DNA of 40,700 nucleotides from Candidatus Peregrinibacteria bacterium (lineage in GTDB: Bacteria; Patescibacteriota; Gracilibacteria; Peribacterales; Peribacteraceae): assembly GCA_016186175.1 (NCBI GenBank), contig JACPMB010000002.1:1-40700 (forward strand), read 5' to 3'. The notes beneath the pieces are model-generated. The model had not been told where the DNA came from. It made no database searches and saw only the letters and a program-made list of their open reading frames with translations. The position numbers and the translations under genes are program-made. Position 1 is the first letter of the stretch. Every line of letters begins with the position of its first letter. Shown in pieces: positions 29,397-38,260 of this stretch.

Positions 29397-31634
29397 CTAC
29401 TGCGAAATGGTTGTATCCCATCCTGTCGCAGCAACCCGCGAGAGGAACCTGCTTCTTTGTCGCATTCGCGCGGCATCCATGAGCATGCGCCCAGCCCATC
29501 GGTAAACGTTGAATTCATGCAATACGCCACGCAAGCTGCGCATGCGATCACGCTGTTCCTCGGGAGACATCGTTAAAGCAAGATGGAGAGCCTCCGCACA
29601 TTGATCCAGATGGTAGGGATTCACAATGAGCGCTTCCGGAAGCTCTCTCGATGAGCCGGTGAATTTGCTGAGCAGCAATACGCCCTGTTCGTCATCTCGT
29701 GACGCAACAAACTCCTTTGAGACGAGATTCATCCCGTCATGGAGGCTGTTCACGAAACAGAGTTCTGCGGCTCGGTAATGATCAAGGACGTCTTCGGCTT
29801 CACAGTGATGCGTACTGAGAATGACCGGCTTGTAGACACCTGAACCAAATCGCTGATTGATGCGATCTGCGGTACTGCGCACTTCCGCGCCCAACTCACG
29901 ATACCGCTCAATGCGCGAACGCGAGGGCGCTGCAACCTGCACGAACGTAAAGCGTCCAATCCATTCTGGATGCAGCTCCAGTAGTCGTTCGACTGAGAGG
30001 AATTTTTCCGCGATCCCCTTCGTGTAGTCGAGCCGATCCACTCCGACTCCCAGAAGACAATCTTTTGCAAGACCATAGCGTTTGCGAATAATGCTGCGGG
30101 CGTCCTGCACGGGTTTCGCCTGCCGGAGCAGACGACCGGGGAATTCAATGGAGATCGGATAGTGATTCACCGCACACAGTTCGCCTCCGTAGGAAATCGT
30201 CCAGGACGCGCGATCGACTCGGCATTCGAGGAAGCGTTCCGCGGTTCCGACGAAGTTCATGTCGTGCTGGCGGGTATGAAAGCCGATGATGCTGCTTCCA
30301 AGGAGGCCGTCGAGGATCTCCTCCGTCCACGGGCAAATGCCGAAAGCCTCGGGATTCGGCCAGGGAATATGCCAGAACGTGATGATCGTTGCATTGGGCA
30401 ACTTTTCGCGCAGCATCCGGGGCAGGAGTGCGAGCAGATAATCCTGCACGAGGATGACAGGATCATCAGTTTTCACTTCTTCCAGAATCGCTTTTGCGAA
30501 CTTCTCATTGACGCGCTTGTACTGCTCCCAGTCGCTTGTGCGAAACACGGGTCGAACATGAGCGATATGACAAAGCGGCCAGAGTCCTTCGTTGGAGAAG
30601 CCGTAGTAGTACCCACTTTCCTCTTGTTCAGTCAGCCATACACGACGGATGCGGTATGCGGGATGATCCGGCGGGACGGCAACACGATCGTGCGCATCAA
30701 CGAAGTCGCGATCCGCTGATCCGCTTCCGTGGGCTACCCATGTCCCCGAACAGGCACGCATGATCGGTTCCAACGCCGTTACGAGACCGCTCGCAGGAGT
30801 CTGCACTTCGATGTGATCGTCTCGCTTTACATGAATATAGGGTTCCCGATTCGAGACGACGATGACTTCATCACCCGAAAGTTCCTTATGCAGGAGCTCC
30901 TTGAGTGCTCGCGGCGTCCACGTCGTCTGGCTGTCGTCCCTGAGCCTCCTATCCGTTTCGAGATCCCGGATGAGCTCACGCAGATCCCGCACGATGGGCT
31001 GCAATTCGGGATGCGTACCGGGAGCGAGCGGATGGCGAAAACCATTGCTGCGAAAAAGCGCCCGCGCTCCGGATATCCATCCGCGCCACGTGAGCCATGC
31101 CATGAGCGTCGTCACGGCCGCTACGATGACGCTGACGGCGAGGAATACATACAGGATGTATTGCTTCGTCGCGGCACTGCGACGTTGAATGAAGCTCATA
31201 TCATGAACGAGCACAAGCTGGCCAAGCGTGCCGCCCGAGCCCTGTATGACATGGAACGCGACGTGCAGAGGACCGCTCGGTTCCTGTAGCACCTGACTCG
31301 CCAATTCCCCGCTCCCTGTTGCCGGACAGGTGACATCGGTCGGTAACTCTCCGCTCTTATAGGCGAGCAGCCCCTTCTTGTCGCAGAAACCGACCGCGTA
31401 CATGCGCTCGTCCTGCTTCACCCTGTCAAAAAAGGATTGTATCTTCGTTTTCGACCGCTCATCGAGCACATCAAACAGCGAATCATCAAGTGTGGAGGAG
31501 ATAAGCTTGCTGCGCAGATCAAGATCCCGCACAAACCATTGCGCCATGAGATTCTCCATGAGTGGCACGACAACATAGGCGATGATGCCAATTGCAATAA
31601 ACAGCGGGACGACGAACCGTAGAAAGAGTCGCAT
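29397..31634 (-). CDS. otsA: Membrane-anchored GT20 trehalose-6-phosphate synthase with sensor-like N-terminus
   Basis: GT20 enzymes join UDP-glucose and glucose-6-phosphate into trehalose-6-phosphate. Residues about 255-735 of this 745-residue protein are a full GT20 domain: VVSNREPY, WHIPWPNPEAF, VGVDRLDYTKGI (phosphate-binding Arg and Lys) and HDGMNLVSKEFVA. Ahead of it are a membrane helix (7-28), an outward-facing domain of about 130 residues, a second helix (158-182) and a helical linker, the layout of bacterial receptor proteins. Typical OtsA proteins are near 470 residues and soluble. A related GT20 such as glucosylglycerol-phosphate synthase is possible, but the adjacent OtsB favours trehalose. 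It is the last gene of an otsB-GH15-otsA run, 9 bases after GH15. Confidence 0.9.
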   Translation of the reverse strand: MRLFLRFVVPLFIAIGIIAYVVVPLMENLMAQWFVRDLDLRSKLISSTLDDSLFDVLDERSKTKIQSFFDRVKQDERMYAVGFCDKKGLLAYKSGELPTDVTCPATGSGELASQVLQEPSGPLHVAFHVIQGSGGTLGQLVLVHDMSFIQRRSAATKQYILYVFLAVSVIVAAVTTLMAWLTWRGWISGARALFRSNGFRHPLAPGTHPELQPIVRDLRELIRDLETDRRLRDDSQTTWTPRALKELLHKELSGDEVIVVSNREPYIHVKRDDHIEVQTPASGLVTALEPIMRACSGTWVAHGSGSADRDFVDAHDRVAVPPDHPAYRIRRVWLTEQEESGYYYGFSNEGLWPLCHIAHVRPVFRTSDWEQYKRVNEKFAKAILEEVKTDDPVILVQDYLLALLPRMLREKLPNATIITFWHIPWPNPEAFGICPWTEEILDGLLGSSIIGFHTRQHDMNFVGTAERFLECRVDRASWTISYGGELCAVNHYPISIEFPGRLLRQAKPVQDARSIIRKRYGLAKDCLLGVGVDRLDYTKGIAEKFLSVERLLELHPEWIGRFTFVQVAAPSRSRIERYRELGAEVRSTADRINQRFGSGVYKPVILSTHHCEAEDVLDHYRAAELCFVNSLHDGMNLVSKEFVASRDDEQGVLLLSKFTGSSRELPEALIVNPYHLDQCAEALHLALTMSPEEQRDRMRSLRGVLHEFNVYRWAGRMLMDAARMRQRSRFLSRVAATGWDTTISQ

Positions 31635-31643
31635 ATATCTCGA

Positions 31644-33491
31644 TCAGGATACACTATCCGGCAGGTTTTTCTCTCCAATAAGTGGCTGTTCAAGCGGCGG
31701 TGCACCGAGGAAGCGCGAAAGGTATATGGCGCTGTTGATGAGCCCGACGTGTGTGAATGCCTGCGGAAAATTCCCAAGAAACGCGCCCGTCGTGGCATCA
31801 ATCTCCTCGGCATACAGTCCGAGGTGGTTTCCCATTTGCAGGAGTTTCTCGAAGTGTGTGCGTGCCTCTCCGACGCGGCCGGCGAACGCGAGGGCATTCA
31901 CCAACCAGAAGCTGCAAAACCCGAAGGCACCTTCTTTTTGGTGATGCATGCTGCTGCGATAGACGAGTACCCCGTCGGCAAGTTCACGCTGGATTGTGTC
32001 TAGCGTATGGGAGGCATGGGGATGATCCGGTGACAGGAATTCAAGAATAGGGAAGAGCAACGCCGTTGCATCAAGCACATCCGAACCGTATGCCTGCACG
32101 AAGGACATTCGCTGCTCGCTGTAGCCCTGTTCCATCACTTGTTCGCGGATGGCGGCGCGTTCCCTCTGCCACCGCGCGGAATCCACGTTCCAGTGGTGTT
32201 CTTCGGCAAGTCGGATGCCACGATCGAGCGCCACCCAGCACATAACTTTTGAGTAGATGTAGTGCTGAGGTTCCGCGCGCAGCTCCCAAATCCCGTTATC
32301 GGGTTCTCGCCAAATCTCGCAGACATAATCGACGATGTCTCTGAGCACTCCCGAGAGTGCATGATCCATGCCGGGATGCAAATGTTCCGACCGGAATACC
32401 GCTTCGAGGATCTCTCCATAGATGTCGTGCTGACGCTGTTCCGATGCCCCGTTCCCGATGCGCACCGGGCGCGAATCGAGGTAGCCGCGAAGATGCGGCA
32501 ATTCCTCCTCGCCCCTGAGCACCGTGCCATGCAATGGATAGAGCACTTTGAGATCAGCGGGCCTGCGGCCGCTCGTCACGAGGATATCGGTGATCCAGTC
32601 GAGGAATTCACGCGCGTCGTTGAGGTGACCGAGCGTAGTGAGCGCCTGGATCGTGAACGACGTATCGCGCATCCAATTGAATCGGTAATCCCAGTTATCC
32701 TTTCCTCCGGGAATTTCCGGCAGTGAGGCCGTCGCGGCCGCAGCGATCCCTTTTCCGCCCGCGAGGATTTTCAGGACAAGAGCGGAACGCGTGACCTGCT
32801 CTTTCCAGAGCGGAAGAGACAAACAACTTTCCGCTTCACATTCCGAACTCCAACGGTTCCAAAATTGAATGGTCTTTTCAAGGCTGCGGTGCGGCGGGGG
32901 AATATCTTCTCTTTCCATATTGCCGTAGGTGCAAATAAAGGAGAGATCATCCCCCTCCTCCAATGTCACGACAGCTTCCGCGCCGTTTGTGCCGATAGTG
33001 AACGGACAATGGGCGTGTAGTCGCAGAACATCCTCGGTTCCCTCGACAAGCAGTCCTCCGTTCACCGCAGAAAGCGTCGTCACACCCCGGGCGTAGTCGA
33101 GACGCGGATCGAAGAGAATGCGGCAGCGCGCCTTGCCCGCAAGGCAACGGACGAGCCGGTAGAGGGCAGGCAGGCGATGCTGTTCCCGTTCCTCAAAGCT
33201 GAAGCTGCTCATGTGCATCCAGTCGGTCACCTCCAACGTGCCGCCGTCACATGAAAATTCGGTTCGCAGCACATTCGTATTCAGATGGTATTCCTGAACA
33301 GCGGTCTCGAATGGATCGGCCGGTGCGATGGAGAACGATCCACCTTTTTCGGGGTCGATGATGGCGGCAAAAATGCTCGGAGAATCGATTCTCGGCAGGC
33401 AACACCAGTCGATGGAACAATTCTTGCCGACAAGCGCGCACGATCCCAAATTGCCGATGAAACCATAGGAAGCGATAGGGTGGAAGGTCAT
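31644..33491 (-). CDS. GH15 glycoside hydrolase (glucoamylase or trehalase type)
   Basis: A 615-residue cytoplasmic protein of the GH15 family, which releases beta-glucose from alpha-glucans and, in mycobacterial-type members, from trehalose. The N-terminal beta-sandwich starts IASYGFIGNLGSCALVG; the (alpha/alpha)6 barrel holds WDYRFNWMRDTSFTIQAL, the general-acid Glu region EPDNGIWELR and the general-base region GLYAEEIDATTGAFLGNFPQ. No signal peptide is present. The ATG overlaps the otsB stop by 4 bases and the stop lies 9 bases before otsA, so all three are coupled. That context favours trehalose or an alpha-glucan feeding it as the substrate; sequence alone does not decide. Confidence 0.92.
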   Translation of the reverse strand: MTFHPIASYGFIGNLGSCALVGKNCSIDWCCLPRIDSPSIFAAIIDPEKGGSFSIAPADPFETAVQEYHLNTNVLRTEFSCDGGTLEVTDWMHMSSFSFEEREQHRLPALYRLVRCLAGKARCRILFDPRLDYARGVTTLSAVNGGLLVEGTEDVLRLHAHCPFTIGTNGAEAVVTLEEGDDLSFICTYGNMEREDIPPPHRSLEKTIQFWNRWSSECEAESCLSLPLWKEQVTRSALVLKILAGGKGIAAAATASLPEIPGGKDNWDYRFNWMRDTSFTIQALTTLGHLNDAREFLDWITDILVTSGRRPADLKVLYPLHGTVLRGEEELPHLRGYLDSRPVRIGNGASEQRQHDIYGEILEAVFRSEHLHPGMDHALSGVLRDIVDYVCEIWREPDNGIWELRAEPQHYIYSKVMCWVALDRGIRLAEEHHWNVDSARWQRERAAIREQVMEQGYSEQRMSFVQAYGSDVLDATALLFPILEFLSPDHPHASHTLDTIQRELADGVLVYRSSMHHQKEGAFGFCSFWLVNALAFAGRVGEARTHFEKLLQMGNHLGLYAEEIDATTGAFLGNFPQAFTHVGLINSAIYLSRFLGAPPLEQPLIGEKNLPDSVS

Positions 33492-34354
33492 GCGCCGGGG
33501 AAAGAACGGAGGAGCCTGTCAAGGAATACGGCTACCTCATCGGTGTTTTGAAGCACGTAGTGCGCAGCCGTTTTTGCCGCTGATGGATTGCCGACGCGGA
33601 TAGTGATGCCATAGTCCATCAATGCGCGAAATGCATCTTCGTCCGTTTCGTCATCTCCGAGATACACTGGCAGTGTTTGATTGTGCCAATCCGAACCGTG
33701 TCGCTTTTCCAGAAGAAACCTGACCGCTTTCCCTTTATCCCAGTCCACATTTGGTTGCACTTCCACCACGCTCTTTCCAGAACTCACGCGCAAGAGGTGA
33801 TCAGCATTCCGATCTGTGACAAGTGTTGAAAAATCTTTAAGAATCATAGGGATCTGCTCAGGCTCAGCCAAACGATAGTGCACGGCGACAACGAGTACTT
33901 TATCTTCGACGATCACGCCCGGATACGGTTGCATGGAACGCTGGAGCGTTCCGGCAAGAGTACGCATTGCATCGTACATGTGACTTGGAATTTGCTGGAC
34001 CTGCTGTATGCCTGGACCGTCGATTTCGAGTCCATGATTCCCTGCATACGTGATCCCCGGAACACCGATACGCATGCGAATTTCCGCAAGTGAACGTCCA
34101 CTCACAATGTTCAGGTGCAGTGAATCGCGATCAGAAAGCCGTCTGAGAAGATTCAGAGTCTTCTCGTCAAGACGGGCATCCTGCGGACGGGGTGCAATGG
34201 GAGCGAGAACACCGTCGTAATCGCAAAAAAGGTCTACATGCCCGATCGTGCGTACGGCTTCCTCGACATCACTCAATGCATGCTGCAAAGAGCTGGATAT
34301 CGATGGATCCGTGCTGTTTTTTGCGTCATCGGTCGTTTTTTGCGTAGGAGACAC
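33488..34354 (-). CDS. otsB: Trehalose-6-phosphate phosphatase
   Basis: Dephosphorylates trehalose-6-phosphate to trehalose. This 288-residue HAD-superfamily protein has motif I DYDGVLAPIAP (nucleophile Asp), motif II in LNIVSGRSL, the Lys of WDKGKAVRFLL and motif IV GDDETDEDAF, plus TYAGNHGLEIDGPG, which is typical of OtsB. The start is a GTG at 34354, followed by about 30 low-complexity Ser/Thr residues. It heads the otsB-GH15-otsA run. A TATACT hexamer at about 12 bases upstream could be a -10 box, which would give a very short leader; this is tentative. Confidence 0.94.
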   Translation of the reverse strand: MSPTQKTTDDAKNSTDPSISSSLQHALSDVEEAVRTIGHVDLFCDYDGVLAPIAPRPQDARLDEKTLNLLRRLSDRDSLHLNIVSGRSLAEIRMRIGVPGITYAGNHGLEIDGPGIQQVQQIPSHMYDAMRTLAGTLQRSMQPYPGVIVEDKVLVVAVHYRLAEPEQIPMILKDFSTLVTDRNADHLLRVSSGKSVVEVQPNVDWDKGKAVRFLLEKRHGSDWHNQTLPVYLGDDETDEDAFRALMDYGITIRVGNPSAAKTAAHYVLQNTDEVAVFLDRLLRSFPGA

Positions 34355-34405
34355 TCACGGAGTATACATCGCGACACGGCGAACGCCCCCGTAGGTAGCT
34401 TCGCC

Positions 34406-34969
34406 TCACCCCAGGGTTCTCGTTGCAAGGATGATGAGGAGTATTCCCATGGTATTGAGTCCGAAACACAGCAAGGCGACATGCCGCTCTTTCAGTTCCG
34501 TCACGCTGCCGAGCAGCATCATGCCGAACTCGTCCGGGAGCGGCGACCCGATGACAATCCCCGCGAATGCCCAGAGAATGTAGTTTCTCATGCGCTCGGA
34601 AACCCTTTCGTGATGGAGAAGCGAGTGGATCCAGAGAATCGGTCTCGAAAACTGAATCCGGTGGATTTCATCATGAAACGCCGAGTAGCGAACGATGCTG
34701 AAAATGAAGAGATCTGAGAGTAGTGCTCCAATCCCCGCAAGCGGCGCACCGATGAGCGGATGCACTTCGTGTCCCATCTCCACGAAGATCGCGATGCCGA
34801 AAGGCGCGGTGAATCCGTAGCTAAAAAGCATGCCCCCGAGAAACATCGACGCATATCCGTGTCCGTTCAATGCATGTCCGAACCAATCGAGCGCACCGAT
34901 ATGGTACAGCACATACGCGAGGATGAAGCTGCCGCACAGGAGACAGAGTTTTGGATATTGGCGCACCAT
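34406..34969 (-). CDS. Conserved multi-pass membrane protein, function unknown
   Basis: A 187-residue protein with about five predicted helices (LCLLCGSFILAYVLYHIGAL; YASMFLGGMLFSYGFTAPFGIA; LIGAPLAGIGALLSDLFIFSIV; YILWAFAGIVIGSPLPDEFGMM; VALLCFGLNTMGILLIILA). Charged residues cluster between helices three and four (RYSAFHDEIHRIQFS). The GALLSDLFIF and PLPDEF segments vaguely recall DedA/VTT proteins, but I would not assign it there. The ATG at 34969 (MVRQYPKLC) lies just before the first helix; the frame is open to 35197 only as antisense of the ROK upstream region. It lies 51 bases upstream of otsB on the same strand. Confidence 0.7.
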   Translation of the reverse strand: MVRQYPKLCLLCGSFILAYVLYHIGALDWFGHALNGHGYASMFLGGMLFSYGFTAPFGIAIFVEMGHEVHPLIGAPLAGIGALLSDLFIFSIVRYSAFHDEIHRIQFSRPILWIHSLLHHERVSERMRNYILWAFAGIVIGSPLPDEFGMMLLGSVTELKERHVALLCFGLNTMGILLIILATRTLG

Positions 34970-35076
34970 ATCATTATAGCAGAAATCGCTTGCACATGCG
35001 ACGGCCGGTTGCAAAGCAAGTACTGTCGAGGCCGTGTTATGCTGCGCTGAGCAGCACCACTTTTCCAAGTCGTATT

Positions 35077-35979
35077 TTGTCATCATCCTCTGCATCCATC
35101 CTCGGCATTGATCTAGGCGGCACGAAGACGGCGCTGACGCTCTTCGATGCGGCGACGATTGTTCCACGCACATCTCAGAGTTTTCCGACGGAAGCATCTG
35201 AAGGACTCGCTGCAGTCCAAGATCGTCTGCTGAAAGCAGTGAAGCTGATTTGCGCTCCCGATACCGTTGCCATCGGTCTCGGGGTGCCGGGGTTCATCAA
35301 TCCGAAGACAAAGCACGTTATTTCCATGCCGAACATTCCCGGTTCCGACAATGTGGATATTCGTCAGTGGCTTACCAGCGCCATCGGCCTGCCGGTGACA
35401 ATCGAGAATGATGCGCGTTGCTTCACCTATGCGGAAGCCCTGCTTGGCGCAGGCAAGGGACACCCCATCGTGCTGGGCGTGACTCTCGGCACGGGGGTGG
35501 GTGGAGGAATCGCCATCGACGGCACGCTGTTCCATGGAGGGCACGGCCACGCGGGTGAAGTGGGACATGCACTCCTCATGCCCGGTCAGCCTCCCTATCC
35601 GACGGAGGATCGACGTGGCGATGTCGAGCAATTCTTATCTGGCACGGCGATGGGCAAACGGTGTGAAGCAGCGCGGAGACCACAGGATTATCTGGAAGGG
35701 CACGTCTGCAGTTTCCTCCAACCGGAAGTGATCCGTGAAGTTGCGTGGTTCATAGTGAACGCCATGCACTTCATCGATCCATCCATTGTCGTATTTGGAG
35801 GCAGCACGGGAAGAGCTCTGAATACCCACTTGTCAACCATTGAGAAGGAGGTATCGGCATGGCTATTGCCTGGCGTGAAGCCGCCGGAACTTGCATGTGG
35901 CGTCCTTGTAGATGCGGCCGTCCGCGGTGCGGCGTTGCTCGCGGCTGCGGATACTGTCCCGCCAACGAAGTTTCCATAA
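35077..35979 (+). CDS. ROK-family sugar kinase, glucokinase-like
   Basis: ROK kinases phosphorylate glucose or related sugars with ATP or polyphosphate. The 300-residue protein has the ATP motif GIDLGGTKTALTLF, GLGVPGFINPKT, the catalytic Asp in ENDARCFTYAEAL, GVTLGTGVGGGIAIDG and GEVGHALL with the substrate-contacting Glu and His. The usual zinc loop (CXCGX2GCXE) is missing: GQPPYPTEDRRGDVEQF replaces it without any Cys. The start is taken as a TTG at 35077, just before the domain; an ATG at 34996 would add an odd 27-residue leader. It diverges from the membrane gene beside the trehalose operon, and glucokinase activity would supply glucose-6-phosphate to OtsA. Confidence 0.88.
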   Translation: MSSSSASILGIDLGGTKTALTLFDAATIVPRTSQSFPTEASEGLAAVQDRLLKAVKLICAPDTVAIGLGVPGFINPKTKHVISMPNIPGSDNVDIRQWLTSAIGLPVTIENDARCFTYAEALLGAGKGHPIVLGVTLGTGVGGGIAIDGTLFHGGHGHAGEVGHALLMPGQPPYPTEDRRGDVEQFLSGTAMGKRCEAARRPQDYLEGHVCSFLQPEVIREVAWFIVNAMHFIDPSIVVFGGSTGRALNTHLSTIEKEVSAWLLPGVKPPELACGVLVDAAVRGAALLAAADTVPPTKFP

Positions 35980-36063
35980 CAAGGAAATGTCGGACTGGCA
36001 GGAATGAGATGATTAGGAGGATGGACAAATTTTGTTTATGGCTTATAAAAAGCCAACAATCGA

Positions 36064-36468
36064 CTACTTGTTCAACCATGTGACACTGATCTGGAGCACT
36101 GTCGCAAACATCACCCAGAGGAGATAAGGAAGCTGAATGGATGCGACCCACCGCTTACGTCCCCAGACCATACGCATCATCCAAGGAATCGTGAAAAGAA
36201 CGATGAGAATATCCAGTAAGGCGAGAATGTTATTACGCAGGCCGAACTGAAGATGCGTGAAGAGCAGATTTGCAATCAGGTTGATGCCGAACGGTACAGC
36301 AACAATAACCGGCCATCGTCGTCGAATGACCTGCAGGAACACGTAACCGAATGAAGCAATAATGAGAAAATATAGTATGCCCCACACAGGACCGAAGACC
36401 CACGCAGGAGGAGCAAACCAAGGCTTCTGGAGCAATGCATACCACTCTTGAGTACCATCCGGAGTCAT
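36064..36468 (-). CDS. TspO/MBR family membrane protein
   Basis: A 134-residue protein with five predicted helices and the family's Trp-rich signature: EWYALLQKPWFAPPAWVFGPVWGILYFLI at the N-terminus, FGLRNNILALLDILIVLFTI in the middle, and QLPYLLWVMFATVLQISV at the end. TspO proteins bind porphyrins and cholesterol-like ligands and take part in stress or tetrapyrrole responses; the bacterial role varies. No tetrapyrrole gene is nearby. It is convergent with the ROK gene across about 84 bases, in which a small hairpin (GGCTT/AAGCC near 36040-36054) without a U-tract is seen. Confidence 0.9.
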   Translation of the reverse strand: MTPDGTQEWYALLQKPWFAPPAWVFGPVWGILYFLIIASFGYVFLQVIRRRWPVIVAVPFGINLIANLLFTHLQFGLRNNILALLDILIVLFTIPWMMRMVWGRKRWVASIQLPYLLWVMFATVLQISVTWLNK

Positions 36469-36634
36469 AGGAAGCGTGAAAAGAAATAGTTCCTACTTTC
36501 GAGGAACGACCAGTGTGTGATAGCCGTCATTGGATGAGACATCCCGTGTTTTTTTCTAAACCAGAACATTAAATGCATTGTATCTTACTTTCCCTATAGA
36601 ATCACTTCACATTCAACCCGAGTGCGTGCCATAG

Positions 36635-37144
36635 TCATTTCAGACGAAGAAAATCCCAGTTTTCTCGGTATTGTTCCATCCATCCTGGCCTCAACACCTT
36701 CATTTCCTTTGATGAAAGATTTTTTATCGTTACTGAATAGTCCGGAAGCAAACGACGTATAGGATTATCTTTGTGCTTTCGGTTTTTCCTTCCTCGTTTG
36801 CTCAACCAAATTTTGTGCGACAACCGAATTTTACTTGCAACAACTTTCGCGGGTATGACATAGGTCGTGGGTGAGTCGTCACCAAAATCAACGAAACAAT
36901 AGAAAAGAGCCTTTGATACTAATTTTTCATGCTTCGCCCTCATACACCAACCTTTGTCTCGACCCTTCCCACTTCGGGTCTTCACCTGAATTGCGCATTG
37001 GCGATTCGCCTTAATATCAGTAACGATAATATCCACATGAGGAACTCCTTCCGGCGCCAGTGCAGCAATCAAGCCATGACGCAGTAGCTGACAGAGAACA
37101 TAGTGTTGTCCTGCTGCGCCTGTGAGAGTGGAGTGGGAGGGCAT
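36635..37144 (-). CDS. PD-(D/E)XK-like protein, last gene of the defence operon
   Basis: A 169-residue basic protein. Residues 34-58 (VPHVDIIVTDIKANRQCAIQVKTRSG) fit a PD-(D/E)XK nuclease core: Asp at 38, then a strand with Gln53-Val-Lys55 in place of the more usual Glu-X-Lys. The preceding helix (GAAGQHYVLCQLLRHG) matches the nuclease fold's first helix. QVK variants occur in active members such as Vsr- or resolvase-like groups, but some are inactive. The C-terminus is strongly basic (KRGRKNRKHKD), suiting nucleic-acid binding. The ATG lies 1 base after the HEPN gene's TGA, so it belongs to the same message. About 165 bases upstream of tspO, at 36469-36634, hold nothing recognisable. Confidence 0.6.
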   Translation of the reverse strand: MPSHSTLTGAAGQHYVLCQLLRHGLIAALAPEGVPHVDIIVTDIKANRQCAIQVKTRSGKGRDKGWCMRAKHEKLVSKALFYCFVDFGDDSPTTYVIPAKVVASKIRLSHKIWLSKRGRKNRKHKDNPIRRLLPDYSVTIKNLSSKEMKVLRPGWMEQYRENWDFLRLK

Positions 37145-37145
37145 A

Positions 37146-38246
37146 TCAGTTTGTTGGAAGCAGGGAGAGTATCTCTTGAGATTTTTCCTGAATTTTCTTT
37201 CGCAATGTGCAATCTAAAATTGCGGCATCCAGAAGAGGAACAATTTCATCATTTTTTACGCCAATGTCTTGTCTTTGAACGTAGAGAAATGTGTAAGCAA
37301 TAAGCAGATATCGAACGTAGCTCGTAGCCTTTTCTAGGAAGTCAAAATCCTTACCTGTGGGTGAGCCGTCATCAAAGCCTTTCATTTTGCGGAATATCTC
37401 TCCATGTACATACTTGCAGCGCAGGTCATACAAATCATAGATCGTATTTGGTATTCCAGATCGAAAGCTGCCCACTAACACTGCCGTTCTCTGTTTAAGT
37501 TTGGAACCGATGCCCTGTCTTTTTCCGAATAAACAGTGCAATAATGCACGGAGCATGGGAGTTTCTTTTTCTGCCTTTTCATCAAAAAATAGAGCCTCAA
37601 GAATCACACAAAGATCAACACACTCTTTCAGGAAAGTCCCCTGTATCTTCGCGGTATTTTGATAACCTCGCAGATCGCCATAGAGCGTATGCATCCAGCA
37701 TAAGCGCCAGTCATTTGGCATCCATGTTTTCCCGAGATCGCGATTCCGGCCGAAGTAATCAAGAGAGCCAAAAGTTTTTTCGTAGTATTTTACGAAATTC
37801 TCTGTACGGAAATGTTTTGATACATCCGGCTGATCGCGCACAGTTTGACCATATTCTCTCGAGGTGTGGAGATGCGGAGTAGCCGAGCATCCGAGATCAT
37901 CAACATGGAAAATAGGGTAGAGGAAAGCGGGGGAAAATAGATTGAGCGCATGGAGTGCTGCATCGTGGTACCCGTAATTTCTATCGGTTGCTGGCGTAGG
38001 TAATAAAAGACCGAATGATGCTTCATTTTGATAGAGTTGCTTTACGTCACATTTCCAAGTGTCCTGTGCGTACCTGTCATCCGTAATGTTGTCATGCACA
38101 GGATGAATTGCCTTTTTCACAAGATCTACAAAGGTATCAAAGTCGATATTCTGAAGATTCCAGTATTCAATTGTGGGGCTGAGTCGAAGTGTTATCTCTG
38201 TCTCACTAGATTTCTTGCCAGCGAATGCAATGAAGATTTTTCCCAT
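37146..38246 (-). CDS. HEPN-domain protein, ApeA-like
   Basis: A protein of about 366 residues. Its C-terminal third is helical and has LRCKYVHGEI, giving the HEPN signature of Arg, four residues, then His (R276 and H281), as in RNase-active HEPN proteins and the ApeA-like group. The helix before it (VDLCVILEALFF) matches the first HEPN helix. The N-terminal 200 residues are unrecognised and carry many aromatic and His residues (HHxH-poor but rich in Trp/Tyr). The frame opens at a GTG at 38282 that overlaps the upstream ORF; the ATG at 38246 is preferred. It lies in a five-gene AT-rich run with a restriction-modification system. RNA cleavage is inferred from the motif. Confidence 0.6.
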   Translation of the reverse strand: MGKIFIAFAGKKSSETEITLRLSPTIEYWNLQNIDFDTFVDLVKKAIHPVHDNITDDRYAQDTWKCDVKQLYQNEASFGLLLPTPATDRNYGYHDAALHALNLFSPAFLYPIFHVDDLGCSATPHLHTSREYGQTVRDQPDVSKHFRTENFVKYYEKTFGSLDYFGRNRDLGKTWMPNDWRLCWMHTLYGDLRGYQNTAKIQGTFLKECVDLCVILEALFFDEKAEKETPMLRALLHCLFGKRQGIGSKLKQRTAVLVGSFRSGIPNTIYDLYDLRCKYVHGEIFRKMKGFDDGSPTGKDFDFLEKATSYVRYLLIAYTFLYVQRQDIGVKNDEIVPLLDAAILDCTLRKKIQEKSQEILSLLPTN

Positions 38247-38260
38247 AAAATTCAAATAGG

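Noticed and set aside
36021-36083. Short plus-strand frame preceded by AGGAGG-like sequence after the ROK gene
   Set aside because: About 16 codons running into tspO antisense; the ribosome-site-like motif alone is not enough.
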